64,000 nt of DNA from Modestobacter marinus (lineage in GTDB: Bacteria; Actinomycetota; Actinomycetes; Mycobacteriales; Geodermatophilaceae): NCBI RefSeq assembly GCF_011758655.1, contig NZ_JAAMPA010000002.1, positions 868,001-932,000 of the forward strand, written 5' to 3'. A program made the position numbers and the translations under genes. The notes beneath the pieces are model-generated. The model ran no database searches and had not been told where the DNA came from. It saw only the letters and a program-made list of their open reading frames with translations. This document shows positions 12,355-21,470 of this stretch, piece after piece. How positions within the stretch are numbered: position 1 is the first letter of the stretch; the number at the start of each line of letters is the position of its first letter.

Positions 12355-12360
12355 AGCGTA
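12355..12360 (-). promoter_or_regulatory. -10 box of a possible leaderless trpB promoter
   Basis: TACGCT on the minus strand, 7 bases before the trpB ATG. It lies downstream of the trpC-trpB hairpin, which would explain how trpBA-lgt is expressed if trpC transcription stops there. Confidence 0.5.
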
Positions 12361-12383
12361 GGGACCTCTCCGCCCTCGGCCGC

Positions 12384-12465
12384 CCGCAGGCTCGCGGCGG
12401 GCCCGCTGGCCCTCCTGCAGGGTCCCACCGTGAGCCTGCGAACGGTGGGGCAGGAGGGCCCTTCC
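12384..12465. repeat. GC-rich post-stop palindromic repeat, copy 2
   Basis: Starts directly after the trpC stop. It has the same parts as the other copies: AAGGGCCCTCCTGC, a C-run with CACCG, a GCAGGCTC centre, the mirrored CGGTGGG, CCTGCAGGAGGGCC and a distal GC-rich part. It contains the hairpin at 12410-12458. Confidence 0.7.
12410..12458. terminator. Hairpin between trpC and trpB
   Basis: CCCTCCTGC and CCCACCG pair with CGGTGGG and GCAGGAGGG around a 12-base loop; an asymmetric internal AGGGT is left out. There is no strong T-run on either side. It could be an intrinsic terminator or processing site between trpC and trpB. No leader peptide with Trp codons accompanies it, so I do not call it a classical attenuator. 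Confidence 0.5.
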
Positions 12466-13275
12466 TCAGCGGCTGGTGCGGGGGGTCGCCGGGTGGGACC
12501 CGGCGGTGACCAGGTCGGCGACCGCCTGGCGCGGGTCGCCGGCGGTGACCAGGCCCTCACCGACCAGCACGGCATCGGCGCCCGCCCCGGCGTAGCTGAT
12601 CAGGTCGTGCGGGCCGCGCACGCCGGACTCGGCGATCTTGACGACCTCGCTGGGCAGGCCGGGGGCGATCCGCTCGAAGGTGGAGCGGTCGACCGACAGG
12701 GTGGTCAGGTCGCGGGCGTTGACGCCGATCACCGAGGCGCCGGCGGCGAGCGCGCGGTCGGCCTCGGCCTCGCTGTGCACCTCGACCAGGGCGGTCATGC
12801 CGAGGGACTCGATCCGCTCGAGCAGGCCGATGAGCACCGGCTGGTCGAGTGCGGCCACGATGAGCAGGACCAGGTCGGCACCGTGCGCCCGGGCCTCGTG
12901 CACCTGGTAGCTGCTGACCACGAAGTCCTTGTTGAGCACCGGCACCTCGACAGCGGCCCGGACGGCGGCCAGGTCGGCGTGCGACCCGCCGAACCGGCGG
13001 CCCTCGGTCAGCACGCTGATCACCCGCGCGCCGCCGGCGGCGTACTGGGCGGCGAGTGCGGCCGGGTCGGCGATGGCGGCGAGGTCGCCCTTGCTCGGGC
13101 TGCGCCGCTTGACCTCGGCGATCACGCCGACGCCCGGGGCCCGGAGGGCGGCGAGGGCGTCCAGGGCGGGCCTGGCGTCGCGGGCCGCGGCCTGGACCTC
13201 GGTCAGCGGGGTGGTGGCCTGACGGGCAGCGACGTCCTCGCGGACACCGGCGACGATCTCGTCGAGGACGCTCAT
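12466..13275 (-). CDS. trpC: Indole-3-glycerol phosphate synthase
   Basis: Closes the indole ring in the fourth step of tryptophan synthesis. The protein is monofunctional, 269 residues, with the TIM-barrel signature [13 protein letters not shown], the catalytic region [15 protein letters not shown] and [10 protein letters not shown], and the phosphate loop [16 protein letters not shown]. It has a good Shine-Dalgarno, AGGAGG about 4 bases before the ATG. There is no fused TrpF domain. A 167-base gap with a candidate -10 TAGAGT on the minus strand (13347-13342) separates it from the upstream membrane gene. Confidence 0.97.
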   Translation of the reverse strand: MSVLDEIVAGVREDVAARQATTPLTEVQAAARDARPALDALAALRAPGVGVIAEVKRRSPSKGDLAAIADPAALAAQYAAGGARVISVLTEGRRFGGSHADLAAVRAAVEVPVLNKDFVVSSYQVHEARAHGADLVLLIVAALDQPVLIGLLERIESLGMTALVEVHSEAEADRALAAGASVIGVNARDLTTLSVDRSTFERIAPGLPSEVVKIAESGVRGPHDLISYAGAGADAVLVGEGLVTAGDPRQAVADLVTAGSHPATPRTSR

Positions 13276-13442
13276 GACCCCTCCTCGGACCTCTCAGGAT
13301 GTGGCACCGGACCGGCCCCCACCACTCGGACCGCGCGGATCACTCTAGAGACGGCTCAGGTCCGGTTCCGTCCGGGGGGCCGTGCACGGTGCCGGGACGG
13401 TCCGGGTGTAGGTGCCGATGACCGACCGGCGCGGACCGGTCC

Positions 13443-14102
13443 TCAGACCGTCGGGTCGTCCCCGCGGTCCAGTGCCTTCCACGCCGCCTGGTGCCGGTCC
13501 TCGTCGGTCTCCGGACGGGCGGGGCGGGCCGGCCGGGCCGGCGCGGCGGTCGTCCCCGCCGGCTGGCCGGTCCGCTCGTACCGTCGCCCCATGCCCGGCC
13601 AGTCCCGGCCGCGCAGCACCACCAGGGCCCCCGACAGCACACCGAGCACGCCGGCGACCAGGGCCACCGCGGGCCAGGTGGCCACGGGGTCGATGGACAC
13701 CTGGGCCTGCCCCAGCCCGACCTCCGACGTCACGCCGGTGGCGTCGAGGTCCAGCGAGCCGGTGACCGCCCGCAGGCCCGACCAGCCGAGCACCCCACCG
13801 GAGACCGCCACCAGCAGGCCGACCACCACCCGGCCGGCCCCGCGGACGGCGATGACCGCGACCGCGGCGGCCAGCAGCAGCAGCCCGCAGGCGGCCACCA
13901 GCGGGGCGGCCTGGCTGCCGGTCAGCACCTCCGCCGTCGGCGGCAGCGGCGGTTCGCGCACGACCGTGACGTCAGCCCACCGCTCCCCGGACGCGGACAG
14001 CGCCAGCCCACCGGAGAGCGCGCACAGTCCGACGGCGACGGTGAGCTCCCGCCGCGCCCGGGACGCGGTCGGCGGTGTGGCGGGAGGGGCTGACCCGCTC
14101 AC
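13443..14102 (-). CDS. TIGR02234 family trp-region membrane protein
   Basis: Conserved actinobacterial membrane protein (Trp_oprn_chp type) of unknown function that is regularly found between trpE and trpC. It has 219 residues: a short cytoplasmic N-terminus, one membrane segment near residues 20-40, a stretch with ERWADVTVV, two closely spaced hydrophobic segments near 70-110, a segment around 150-170, then a charged C-terminal tail. The GTG start overlaps the trpE stop (GTGA), showing translational coupling. A role in tryptophan metabolism is suggested only by the neighbourhood. Confidence 0.85.
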   Translation of the reverse strand: MSGSAPPATPPTASRARRELTVAVGLCALSGGLALSASGERWADVTVVREPPLPPTAEVLTGSQAAPLVAACGLLLLAAAVAVIAVRGAGRVVVGLLVAVSGGVLGWSGLRAVTGSLDLDATGVTSEVGLGQAQVSIDPVATWPAVALVAGVLGVLSGALVVLRGRDWPGMGRRYERTGQPAGTTAAPARPARPARPETDEDRHQAAWKALDRGDDPTV

Positions 14103-15604
14103 GTCAGCTCCCGCAGCCCCTCCGCGGTGGCGATCGCCGACAGCACGGCCCGGGCCTTGTGCCGGGTCTCGGCCTCCTCGGTGGCCGGGTCGCTGTCGGC
14201 CACGATGCCCGCGCCGGCCTGCACGTAGGCGTGGCCGTCGTGCAGCACCGCGGTGCGGATGGCGATCGCCATGTCCATGTCGCCGCTGGCGTCCACGTAG
14301 CCGACCGTGCCGGCGTAGAGCGCCCGGCGGGTGGGCTCCAGGGACTCGATGACCTCCATGGCCCGCGGCTTGGGCGCCCCGGAGACGGTGCCGGCCGGGA
14401 AGGTCGCGTCGAAGACGTCCAGCGCGTCCCGGTCCGCCGTCACCTGGCCGGCCACCGTGGAGACCAGGTGCATGACGTGGCTGTACCGCTCCACCCGCAT
14501 GAAGTCGGCGACCTCGACGGTGCCCGGCTCGCTCACCCGGCCCAGGTCGTTGCGGGCCAGGTCGACCAGCATCACGTGCTCGGCCCGCTCCTTGGGGTCG
14601 GCCAGCAGCTCCTCGGTGAGCCGCACGTCGTCCTCCGGGGTGGCGCCGCGCGGCCGGGTGCCGGCCGGGGGGTGCACCACGGCCCGCTGCCCCGTCACGG
14701 TGACCAGCGCCTCCGGGGAGGAGCCGACGACGTCGAACGGCGACTGCCGCCCGGCGAAGCGCAGCAGGTACATGTACGGCGAGGGGTTGGTGGCCCGCAG
14801 CACCCGGTAGAGGTCCAGGGCGTCGACGTCGGTGGCCAGCTCGAAGCGCTGGGCGAGCACCGTCTGGAAGACGTCACCGGCGCGGACGTGCTCGCGCACC
14901 CGCTCGACGCCGGCCTCGTACTCCCCGGGCCCCATGTTGCTGGTCACCGGCGGCGCATCGGCGGTCTCGACCGTCGCGACCGCCGGTGGTGCGGCCTCGG
15001 CCAGGGCCGCGGCCATCGCGTCGAGCCGGGCGACCGCGTCGTCGTACCCACCCGCTGCACCGCCGAGCACGTTGGCGATGAGCAGCACGGTGCCGTCGGT
15101 GTGGTCGAGCACCGCGAGGTCGGTGACCAGCATGAGCGCCAGCTCGGGCATGCCCAGGTCGTCCACGGCGGTCTGCGGCAGCCGCTCCAGCCGGCGCACG
15201 ACGTCGTAGCCGAGGTAGCCCACCAGCCCGCCGGTCAGCGGCGGCAGACCGGGGGTGCGCGGCGAGCGGAGCCGGCGGGCCAGGGTGCGGACGGCGGCCA
15301 GCGGGTCCTCGGGGAGGTCGTCGGTGAGCCCGGGCAGCGGGTCGCCGAGCCACGCCGTCGTCCCGTCCACCTCGGTGAGCACGCCGGCGCTGCGCACGCC
15401 GACGAAGCTGTACCGCGACCACTGCTTGCCCTGCTCGGCCGACTCCAGGAGGACGGTGCCCGGGCGGTTGCGGGCCAGCTTGCGGTAGATGCCCACCGCC
15501 GTCTCGCTGTCGGCGAGCAGCCGGCGGGTGACCGGGACGACGGGGGCGTCCAGGTGCGCGAACTCGGCGGGGGTCGGGGAGGTGCGGCCCAGCTGCAGGC
15601 TCAC
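14099..15604 (-). CDS. trpE: Anthranilate synthase component I
   Basis: Uses chorismate and glutamine-derived ammonia to make anthranilate; the glutaminase partner TrpG is not in the window. It has 501 residues. The N-terminal domain contains [16 protein letters not shown], with the LLES motif associated with Trp feedback binding. The chorismate-binding domain shows [21 protein letters not shown] and [12 protein letters not shown]. The GTG start overlaps the hisI stop (GTGA); the frame continues further upstream but only through hisI sequence. The gene overlaps the following TIGR02234 gene by 4 bases. Confidence 0.96.
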   Translation of the reverse strand: MSLQLGRTSPTPAEFAHLDAPVVPVTRRLLADSETAVGIYRKLARNRPGTVLLESAEQGKQWSRYSFVGVRSAGVLTEVDGTTAWLGDPLPGLTDDLPEDPLAAVRTLARRLRSPRTPGLPPLTGGLVGYLGYDVVRRLERLPQTAVDDLGMPELALMLVTDLAVLDHTDGTVLLIANVLGGAAGGYDDAVARLDAMAAALAEAAPPAVATVETADAPPVTSNMGPGEYEAGVERVREHVRAGDVFQTVLAQRFELATDVDALDLYRVLRATNPSPYMYLLRFAGRQSPFDVVGSSPEALVTVTGQRAVVHPPAGTRPRGATPEDDVRLTEELLADPKERAEHVMLVDLARNDLGRVSEPGTVEVADFMRVERYSHVMHLVSTVAGQVTADRDALDVFDATFPAGTVSGAPKPRAMEVIESLEPTRRALYAGTVGYVDASGDMDMAIAIRTAVLHDGHAYVQAGAGIVADSDPATEEAETRHKARAVLSAIATAEGLRELT

Positions 15605-15975
15605 GCCGGTGCCCCGGGCGTGGCCGGCAGCGGTCGGGAGAAGCAGCTGCGCGTGCCGGTGTGGCAGGCCGGTCCCTCCTGGTCGACGAGGACCAGCAGG
15701 GCGTCGCCGTCGCAGTCCAGCCGCACGTCGCGCACCCACTGCCGGTGGCCGGAGGTCTCCCCCTTGACCCAGTACTCGCCGCGGCTGCGGGACCAGTAGG
15801 TGGCCCGGCCGGTGGTGAGCGTGCGGTGCAGCGCCTCGTCGTCCATCCAGGCGACCATCAGCACCTCGCCGGTGTCGTGCTGCTGCACGACGGCGGCGAC
15901 GAGGCCGGCGGGGTCGCGGCGCAGCAGCGTGGCGACGGCGGGGTCCAGGGCGGTGTCGGGGGCAGGGGCGGACAT
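15601..15975 (-). CDS. hisI: Phosphoribosyl-AMP cyclohydrolase
   Basis: Third step of histidine synthesis: opens the adenine ring of PR-AMP. The 124-residue monofunctional form has no HisE fusion. Motifs include [33 protein letters not shown] and the metal-binding cysteine segment [19 protein letters not shown]. The gene is coupled to trpE by GTGA, linking a his gene to the trp operon. The ATG follows a GACGAT box by 6 bases and has no good Shine-Dalgarno, so a leaderless start is possible. Confidence 0.96.
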   Translation of the reverse strand: MSAPAPDTALDPAVATLLRRDPAGLVAAVVQQHDTGEVLMVAWMDDEALHRTLTTGRATYWSRSRGEYWVKGETSGHRQWVRDVRLDCDGDALLVLVDQEGPACHTGTRSCFSRPLPATPGAPA

Positions 15976-15981
15976 GCGCTG

Positions 15982-15987
15982 ATCGTC
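15982..15987 (-). promoter_or_regulatory. Possible -10 box before hisI
   Basis: GACGAT on the minus strand, then exactly 6 bases, then the hisI ATG. It keeps the conserved A at position 2 and T at position 6. It is a weak box, supported by its spacing, which matches other genes here. Confidence 0.35.
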
Positions 15988-16009
15988 CCACCCGGTGCGC
16001 TGCGGCCGG

Positions 16010-16798
16010 TCAGGCCCCGGGCCGGGGCGCTGCTGCGGCCCACTCCTCCCCCGCCGGTGCCGGTGGGCCGGCCCGCCGCGCCCACGCCCGGGCGTCGGGC
16101 AGGAAGGTCAGCCCGGCCGCCGCGCCCGCGAGGGCCAGGTAGAGGAGCGGGACGAAGCCGAGGGCGTCCCCGACGGTGCGGGAGGCGAGGTCGTCGAGCA
16201 CGAGCACCCAGTACAGGCAGAGGGCGAGCTGGACGGCGCAGGCGGCGAGCAGCCACCGGCGGTCGCCGTTCAGCTGCCGCAGCCCGCCGACGACCAGCAG
16301 CGTCACCAGGGCGAGCTGGGCCAGCGCCGTCCAGGTGCCGACCCCGGCCGAGGGCCCCCGGGCGAGGCTGAGCAGCGCGCTGAACGCCAGCCCGTAGATC
16401 GTGCCGAGCACCACCAGCACCGCCGAGACGAACGCGAGCACCGAGGCGGCGATGACGGTCCCCGGGCGGGCCGGACCCCGGGGCGCGCCCCAGCCCGGCG
16501 GCGGCCCCCAGCCCGGCGGACCCCACGCGGGCGGACCCCAGCCCGGCGGCGGGGGCCATCCCGGCGGAGCGGTCCACGGCGGCGGCCCGTAGGTGGAGGG
16601 GTGGCCGTGTCCCTGTCCCGGCGGCCCGTAGGACGGCGGGCCGGGCTCCTGCCCCGGCCACCCGTAGGGCGATGGCGGGCCGTGGCCCGGCTGCCCGGGC
16701 GCCCCGTGGGCCGGCGGCCGGCCGTGGCCCGGCTGCTGCGGCGGCCCGTAGGACGGCGGGCCGGTGTAGGGCACGGCGTCCCAGTCGGGCGTGGTCAC
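16010..16798 (-). CDS. Proline/glycine/tyrosine-rich four-helix membrane protein
   Basis: Function not recognised. The GTG start overlaps the stop of the upstream flavin dehydrogenase, giving 262 residues. Residues about 1-110 are a low-complexity Pro/Gly/Tyr/Trp segment with PPSYGPP and WGPP repeats, also visible as near-identical DNA blocks at about 16621-16645 and 16741-16765. Four hydrophobic segments follow, the first beginning at [20 protein letters not shown], with a short charged C-terminus. This layout, a disordered proline-rich N-terminus on a small membrane domain, is common in Actinobacteria. A role cannot be inferred from the neighbours. Confidence 0.75.
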   Translation of the reverse strand: MTTPDWDAVPYTGPPSYGPPQQPGHGRPPAHGAPGQPGHGPPSPYGWPGQEPGPPSYGPPGQGHGHPSTYGPPPWTAPPGWPPPPGWGPPAWGPPGWGPPPGWGAPRGPARPGTVIAASVLAFVSAVLVVLGTIYGLAFSALLSLARGPSAGVGTWTALAQLALVTLLVVGGLRQLNGDRRWLLAACAVQLALCLYWVLVLDDLASRTVGDALGFVPLLYLALAGAAAGLTFLPDARAWARRAGPPAPAGEEWAAAAPRPGA

Positions 16799-18450
16799 AG
16801 CGCCGCCACCAGTGCCCGCCCGGCCACCCGGCCGGAGAAGATGCAGCCGCCGAGGAAGGTGCCCTCCAGCGAGCGGTAGCCGTGCATCCCCCCGCCGCCG
16901 AACCCGGCGACCTCCCCGGCCGCGTACAGCCCGGGGAACGGTGCCCCGTCGGCCCGCAGCACCCGGCCGGACAGGTCGGTCTCCAGGCCGCCGAGGGACT
17001 TGCGGGTCAGCACGTTCAGCCGGACGGCGATCAGCGGCCCCGCGTCGGGGTCCAGCAGCCGGTGCGGCGCGGCGACCCGGATCAGCTTGTCGCCCAGGAA
17101 GGTGCGGGCCTGGCGCATCGCCGTCACCTGCAGGTCCTTGGTGAAGGTGTTGGCGATCTCCCGGTCCCGGGCGACCACCTCCCGCTCCACGGTGGCCAGG
17201 TCGACGTGCGGGGAGTCGCCGGTGAGCCGGTTCATCCCGGCCACCAGCTCGGGCAGGGTGCGCTCGACGACGAAGTCCTCGCCGTCGTCCAGGAACCGCT
17301 GCACCGGGGCGGCCGCGCCCGGGCGCACCCGGGTGAGCAGCAGCTTGAGGTCCTTGCCCGTCAGGTCGGGGTTCTGCTCGGAGCCGGAGAGGGTGAACTC
17401 CTTCTCCACGATCTTCTGGGTGAGCAGGAACCAGGTGTGCTCGTGGCCGGTCGTGCCGATGTGCGCGAGCGTGCCGAGGGTGTCGAAGCCGGGGAACAGC
17501 GGCACCGGCAGCCGGGTGCCGGTGGCGTCGAGCCACAGCGAGGAGGGGCCGGGGAGGATCCGGATGCCGTGGTGGGCCCAGATCGGTGAGTGGTTGGCGA
17601 TGCCCTCGGTGTAGTGCCACATCCGGTCGGGGTTGACCACCCGGCCCCCGGCGCCCTGGGCGATCTCCAGCATCCGGCCGTCGACGTGCGCCGGGACGCC
17701 GGAGAGCAGCCGCTTCGGCACCGGGCCCAGCCGCGCCGGCCAGTTCTTGCGCACGAGGTCGTGGTTGCCGCCGATGCCGCCGGAGGTGACGACGACGGCC
17801 TGCGCCGCGTACTCGAACTCACCGACCTCGGTGCGGGAGCTGGCGACACCGCGCGGCACGTCGCTGGGCTCCAGGACCGCGCCGCGCACCCCGGTGACCG
17901 CGCCGCCGGTGACCACGAGGCCGTCGACCCGGTGCCGGTGCCGGACGTCGACCAGGCCGCGGGCGGCGGCGGCGGCGACCCGGCGCAGGAAGGGGGCGAG
18001 CACGCCCGGCCCGGTGCCCCAGGTGATGTGGAAGCGGGGGACGGAGTTGCCGTGCCCGAGCGCGGTGTACCCGCCGCGCTCGGCCCAGCCCACGACCGGG
18101 AAGAACCGGACGCCCTGCGCACGCAGCCAGGCACGCTTCTCCCCCGCGGCGAACTGCAGGTAGGCCTCGGCCCACTGGCGGGGCCAGTGGTCCTCCGCGC
18201 GGTCGAAGCCGGCGGTGCCCAGCCAGTCCTGCCGGGCCAGCTCCAGGGAGTCCTTCACCCGCAGCCGGCGCTGCTCGGGGCTGTCGACGAGGAACAGCCC
18301 ACCGAAGGACCAGTGCGCCTGCCCACCGAGGGAGGCGGCCGGTTCCTGGTCCAGCAGCAGCACCCGCTTCCCGGCGTCGGCCAGCTCGGCGGTGGCCACC
18401 AACCCGGCCAGCCCCGCCCCCACCACGATCACGTCAGCGTCGTTGCCCAC
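16795..18450 (-). CDS. FAD-binding dehydrogenase (3-ketosteroid-dehydrogenase-like)
   Basis: Flavoprotein of 551 residues in the succinate dehydrogenase/fumarate reductase/ketosteroid dehydrogenase superfamily. The N-terminal dinucleotide fold is VIVVGAGLAGLVATAELAD, with an acidic residue ending the second strand (LLLDQE). The C-terminal FAD segment is GLYAAGEVAGFGGGGMHGYR followed by a gene-end GGCIFSGRVAG. The substrate is unknown; relatives are usually annotated simply as FAD-binding dehydrogenase. The GTG start lies 7 bases after TAGCGT and is probably leaderless. It is coupled to the downstream membrane protein by GTGA. Confidence 0.88.
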   Translation of the reverse strand: MGNDADVIVVGAGLAGLVATAELADAGKRVLLLDQEPAASLGGQAHWSFGGLFLVDSPEQRRLRVKDSLELARQDWLGTAGFDRAEDHWPRQWAEAYLQFAAGEKRAWLRAQGVRFFPVVGWAERGGYTALGHGNSVPRFHITWGTGPGVLAPFLRRVAAAAARGLVDVRHRHRVDGLVVTGGAVTGVRGAVLEPSDVPRGVASSRTEVGEFEYAAQAVVVTSGGIGGNHDLVRKNWPARLGPVPKRLLSGVPAHVDGRMLEIAQGAGGRVVNPDRMWHYTEGIANHSPIWAHHGIRILPGPSSLWLDATGTRLPVPLFPGFDTLGTLAHIGTTGHEHTWFLLTQKIVEKEFTLSGSEQNPDLTGKDLKLLLTRVRPGAAAPVQRFLDDGEDFVVERTLPELVAGMNRLTGDSPHVDLATVEREVVARDREIANTFTKDLQVTAMRQARTFLGDKLIRVAAPHRLLDPDAGPLIAVRLNVLTRKSLGGLETDLSGRVLRADGAPFPGLYAAGEVAGFGGGGMHGYRSLEGTFLGGCIFSGRVAGRALVAAL

Positions 18451-18457
18451 CCCGGGG

Positions 18458-18463
18458 ACGCTA
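18458..18463 (-). promoter_or_regulatory. -10 box of a leaderless flavin dehydrogenase promoter
   Basis: TAGCGT on the minus strand with a 7-base spacer to the GTG. No Shine-Dalgarno is present. Confidence 0.5.
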
Positions 18464-18570
18464 GCCGGGCATCCGCCGCCGGGGCGAGCGACGGCCCGGG
18501 ACGGCGGCGGCGGGTTCCGGCACCGGCCGGACCGGCGCCGGTGGGGTGGTCAGCGGAGCGCCCGCGCGGA

Positions 18571-18667
18571 CGGTGCCGAGCGGCTGACGATCCACGGTCG
18601 GAGCCGGTCGCCTTCCCCGGTCGGCGCCGAGCAGCTGACGGTCGTGGCGGCGGCCGGAGCCGGTCGG
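18571..18667. repeat. Imperfect tandem duplication in an intergenic region
   Basis: Within the 263-base gap between the flavin dehydrogenase and the next gene, two imperfect copies follow each other. Each runs from GCCGAGCRGCTGACG through GGAGCCGGTCG, about 50 bases apart. I see no gene or hairpin that explains them. Confidence 0.5.
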
Positions 18668-18713
18668 GCATGCCCAACAGGTGCGGGACGCCACCCGAGG
18701 CCGGGGCGGCCGG

Positions 18714-19133
18714 TCAACCCGGGGCCTCGTCGGCCGGCCCCGCGGCCCAGCGCCGGGCACCGGCGGAGGACCCCAGCAGCAGGGCCAGGAGCGGGCCGGC
18801 CAGCACGAGGGCCAGCGCCTGGACCGTCTCGCCCACCGGCTCGGGCCGGCCTGTCGACGACGCGACCACCAGCAGCGGGTAGCCGACCAGGGTGGCCACC
18901 GCGGCCCCCACCTGCAGCCGGTAGCCCCGCCGCCGGGTCGACCGGTGGGCGCCGACCAGGTGCGCGACCGCCAGGGCGAGCAGCACCGGCCAGGACCAGC
19001 GCTCCACCCCGTCGAGCTCCGGGGCGTAGCTGACGACGACCACTGACAACGCGATCAGCGGGAGGGCGCTCAGCCCGCCCGCCAGACCGGCGAGGAGCGC
19101 GGTCGCCGGGATGTCCTGGTCCGTGTCGGTCAC
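18714..19133 (-). CDS. Small membrane protein, unknown function
   Basis: 139 residues with four hydrophobic segments, about residues 13-38, 47-61, 75-90 and 104-121. An Arg-rich loop (HRSTRRRGYRL) lies between the second and third, and the C-terminus is charged. No family is recognised. The GTG start sits 7 bases after TAGCGT; a GGAGG touches the GTG directly and is too close to act as a ribosome site. It is followed closely by another small membrane gene, which has its own promoter box. Confidence 0.65.
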   Translation of the reverse strand: MTDTDQDIPATALLAGLAGGLSALPLIALSVVVVSYAPELDGVERWSWPVLLALAVAHLVGAHRSTRRRGYRLQVGAAVATLVGYPLLVVASSTGRPEPVGETVQALALVLAGPLLALLLGSSAGARRWAAGPADEAPG

Positions 19134-19140
19134 CCTCCGG

Positions 19141-19146
19141 ACGCTA
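19141..19146 (-). promoter_or_regulatory. -10 box of a leaderless promoter for the 139-residue membrane protein
   Basis: TAGCGT on the minus strand with a 7-base spacer to GTG 19133. Confidence 0.5.
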
Positions 19147-19172
19147 GGGGCGCCGACCGGCGAGCGGGGTGG

Positions 19173-19604
19173 TCAGCCGCGATCTGTGGACAGCCGGGCA
19201 GCCCGACGGGCGGCGACCCAGCCCCGGACGCCGGGCAGCGCGGCCAGCAGCGCCGTCCCCGCCGGCAGCGCCCAGATCAGCGGCATCAGCCCGTCGGAGT
19301 CCGCGATCAGCCCCTCCGCGACGATCACCCAGCCGAGCACCCCGGCCAGGGCGGCGGCGGGGAGGAACACCGCCAGCCAGCTGCGGCCGAGCACGAGCAG
19401 CACCGCCCCGACGAGCAGCCAGACCGACAGCAGCACCGGGACGGCGACGACCAGCCAGCCGCCGCCGTCGAACCGGCCGTTGGAGAACGCCAGGGCGAGC
19501 AGGGCGAACAGGGCGGTCGCCAGCGCGGCGGCGACCGCCAGCGGGACGGCGAGGAGGACCGGCACCGGGGGGCGGCGGCGGACGGGGACGTCGACGGCGG
19601 GCAC
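19173..19604 (-). CDS. Small membrane protein, unknown function
   Basis: 143 residues from GTG 19604. The frame stays open to a TTG nine bases upstream, but TAGGTT lies 7 bases before GTG 19604, which favours that start for a leaderless message. A short Arg/Pro N-terminus (PVRRRPP) is followed by four hydrophobic segments (for example LLSVWLLVGAVLLVLG), with a final Arg-rich tail. It resembles the neighbouring 139-residue protein in layout but not in sequence. Function not recognised. Confidence 0.65.
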   Translation of the reverse strand: MPAVDVPVRRRPPVPVLLAVPLAVAAALATALFALLALAFSNGRFDGGGWLVVAVPVLLSVWLLVGAVLLVLGRSWLAVFLPAAALAGVLGWVIVAEGLIADSDGLMPLIWALPAGTALLAALPGVRGWVAARRAARLSTDRG

Positions 19605-19611
19605 GACCGGC

Positions 19612-19617
19612 AACCTA
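19612..19617 (-). promoter_or_regulatory. -10 box of a leaderless promoter for the 143-residue membrane protein
   Basis: TAGGTT on the minus strand with a 7-base spacer to GTG 19604; it decides the start. Confidence 0.55.
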
Positions 19618-19664
19618 GAGCCCGCGAGCCGCCGCTCCCGGCCGCCCCGCCGGGACGGCCGAGG

Positions 19665-21470
19665 TCAGACCGGCTCGGCCTGCCGGCCGGAGCTGCGCCG
19701 CCAGGAGGCGTGCAGCCGGGCGTACGGGCCGTCGGCGTCCACGAGCTCGGCGTGCGTGCCGCGCTGGACCACCCGGCCGGCGTCGACGACCAGCACCTCG
19801 TCGGCCCGCTCCGCGGTGGACAGCCGGTGCGCGATGGTCAGCGTGGTGCGCCCGCTGGTGAGCGCGTCCAGCGCCCGGGTCAGCCGCATCTCGGTGGCCG
19901 GGTCGACCGCGCTGGTGGCCTCGTCGAGCACCAGCAGGTCCGGGTCGGCCACGTAGGCGCGGGCCACGGCGACCAGCTGCCGCTCCCCCGCCGACAGCGA
20001 CTCCCCGCGCTGGCCCACCGGCGTGCCGACGCCGTCGGGCAGCCCGGCCAGCCAGTCGCCCAGGCCGAGCTCGTCGAAGGCGGCCCCGATCTGCTGGTCG
20101 GTCAGGCCGGGCCGGCCGTAGCGCACGTTGTCCGCCACCGAGGCGTCGAACAGGAAGCCGTCCTGCGGCACCATCACCACCCGCTCGCGCAGCGACGCGA
20201 AGGCGACCTGGTCCAGCGGCACGCCGCCGACCAGGACCCGGCCACCGGTGGGGTCCATCAGCCGGGTGACGAGCTTGGCGAACGTCGTCTTGCCCGAACC
20301 GGTCTCCCCGACGATCGCGATCCGGGTCCGGGCGGCGATGGTCAGGTCGACGCCGTCCAGCGCTTTGGCGCCACCCGCGGCGTAGGCGAACGAGACGTCG
20401 TCGAAGCGCACGTCCAGCGGGCCGTCGGGCAGCGGCCGGCCGTCGGCGGGGTCCTGCACGTCGGGCTCGGTGTCGAGCACGTCGAGGACCCGGCGGAACC
20501 CGGCGACGGCGTTCTGCGCCTCGTTGAGCACCTCGCTGGCGGTCTGCACCGGTGCCACGAACAGCGTGACCAGGAACAGGAAGGCGACCAGGGTGCCGGC
20601 GGAGATGTCCCCGGCGATGCCGAGCAGCACGCCGACCACGACGACCGCCGCGTTGGCGACGGCGGCGATGAACTCCCCGCTGACGTAGACGCCGGCGGTC
20701 ACCTTCTGCGCGTGCACCGAGGCGCGGTAGTGCCGGTCGATGGCGCCGTCGATGCGGGCCGCCGTCCGGGCGCGGACGCCGTAGGCGCGCACCGTGGGGG
20801 CGCCGACGACCGACTCGCCCACGGCGGCCAGCACGTCGCCGACCCGCTCGCGCACGACGCCGTAGACCTCGGCGAGGCGGCGGGCGAAGAACTTGACCGC
20901 CATGCCCAGCGGGACGAAGCAGACCAGCACCAGCAGGGTCAGCTGCCAGGAGTAGACGGCCATGACGACGGTGGCCACGACGAGCTGGCCCACGCTGACC
21001 AGCCCGAGCACCCCGCCCCACTGCATGAACACCGACAGCTGGTCGACGTCGCTGGTGACCCGGGAGACCAGCGAGCCCCGCCGCTGGCCCTGCTGGTGCA
21101 GCACCGACAGGTCGTGCACGTGCCGGAACGCCCGGACCCGCAGGCCGGCCAGCGCCGTCTCGGTGGTGCGGAACAGCCGCACGTTCATCCGGTAGACGGC
21201 GATGCTGGTGACCACCACGACGAGCGCGCAGAGCGCGACCAGGTCCCGGACCAGGTCGATGTCCGGGCCACCGGGTGCGCCCAGCCCGCGGTCCAGGGTC
21301 TGCTGCACCGCGATCGGGACGACCACCCGGCCGGCGGTGGCGAGCAGCGCGAGGGCGAAGGTGGCGGGCAGGCCCTGCCGAAACTCCGGCATCATCCGCA
21401 GGCCCCGGCGCAGGGTGGCGGTGGCGCTCTCCGCCCGGTGGTCGGTGGCCAGCACCGGCTGGTCGCTCAC
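19665..21470 (-). CDS. ABC exporter half-transporter, subunit with canonical Walker B
   Basis: 601 residues: an N-terminal six-helix exporter domain (about 30-320) and a C-terminal ATPase. Walker A is GETGSGKTTFAKL, the signature is LSAGERQL (degenerate), Walker B is LLVLDEATSAVD with the catalytic Glu, and the switch His is kept in TIAHRLST. Paired with the preceding subunit it forms one intact site (this Walker B plus that subunit's LSGGQ) and one degenerate site. This is the known design of heterodimeric exporters such as TM287/288 and TmrAB. The start overlaps the partner's stop by 4 bases. The substrate (drug, lipid or peptide) is unknown. Confidence 0.92.
   Translation of the reverse strand: MSDQPVLATDHRAESATATLRRGLRMMPEFRQGLPATFALALLATAGRVVVPIAVQQTLDRGLGAPGGPDIDLVRDLVALCALVVVVTSIAVYRMNVRLFRTTETALAGLRVRAFRHVHDLSVLHQQGQRRGSLVSRVTSDVDQLSVFMQWGGVLGLVSVGQLVVATVVMAVYSWQLTLLVLVCFVPLGMAVKFFARRLAEVYGVVRERVGDVLAAVGESVVGAPTVRAYGVRARTAARIDGAIDRHYRASVHAQKVTAGVYVSGEFIAAVANAAVVVVGVLLGIAGDISAGTLVAFLFLVTLFVAPVQTASEVLNEAQNAVAGFRRVLDVLDTEPDVQDPADGRPLPDGPLDVRFDDVSFAYAAGGAKALDGVDLTIAARTRIAIVGETGSGKTTFAKLVTRLMDPTGGRVLVGGVPLDQVAFASLRERVVMVPQDGFLFDASVADNVRYGRPGLTDQQIGAAFDELGLGDWLAGLPDGVGTPVGQRGESLSAGERQLVAVARAYVADPDLLVLDEATSAVDPATEMRLTRALDALTSGRTTLTIAHRLSTAERADEVLVVDAGRVVQRGTHAELVDADGPYARLHASWRRSSGRQAEPV

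Noticed and set aside
12410..12458. Hairpin as a classical trp attenuator
   Set aside because: It follows trpC rather than preceding the first trp gene, and there is no leader peptide with a run of Trp codons. It belongs to the post-stop repeat family.
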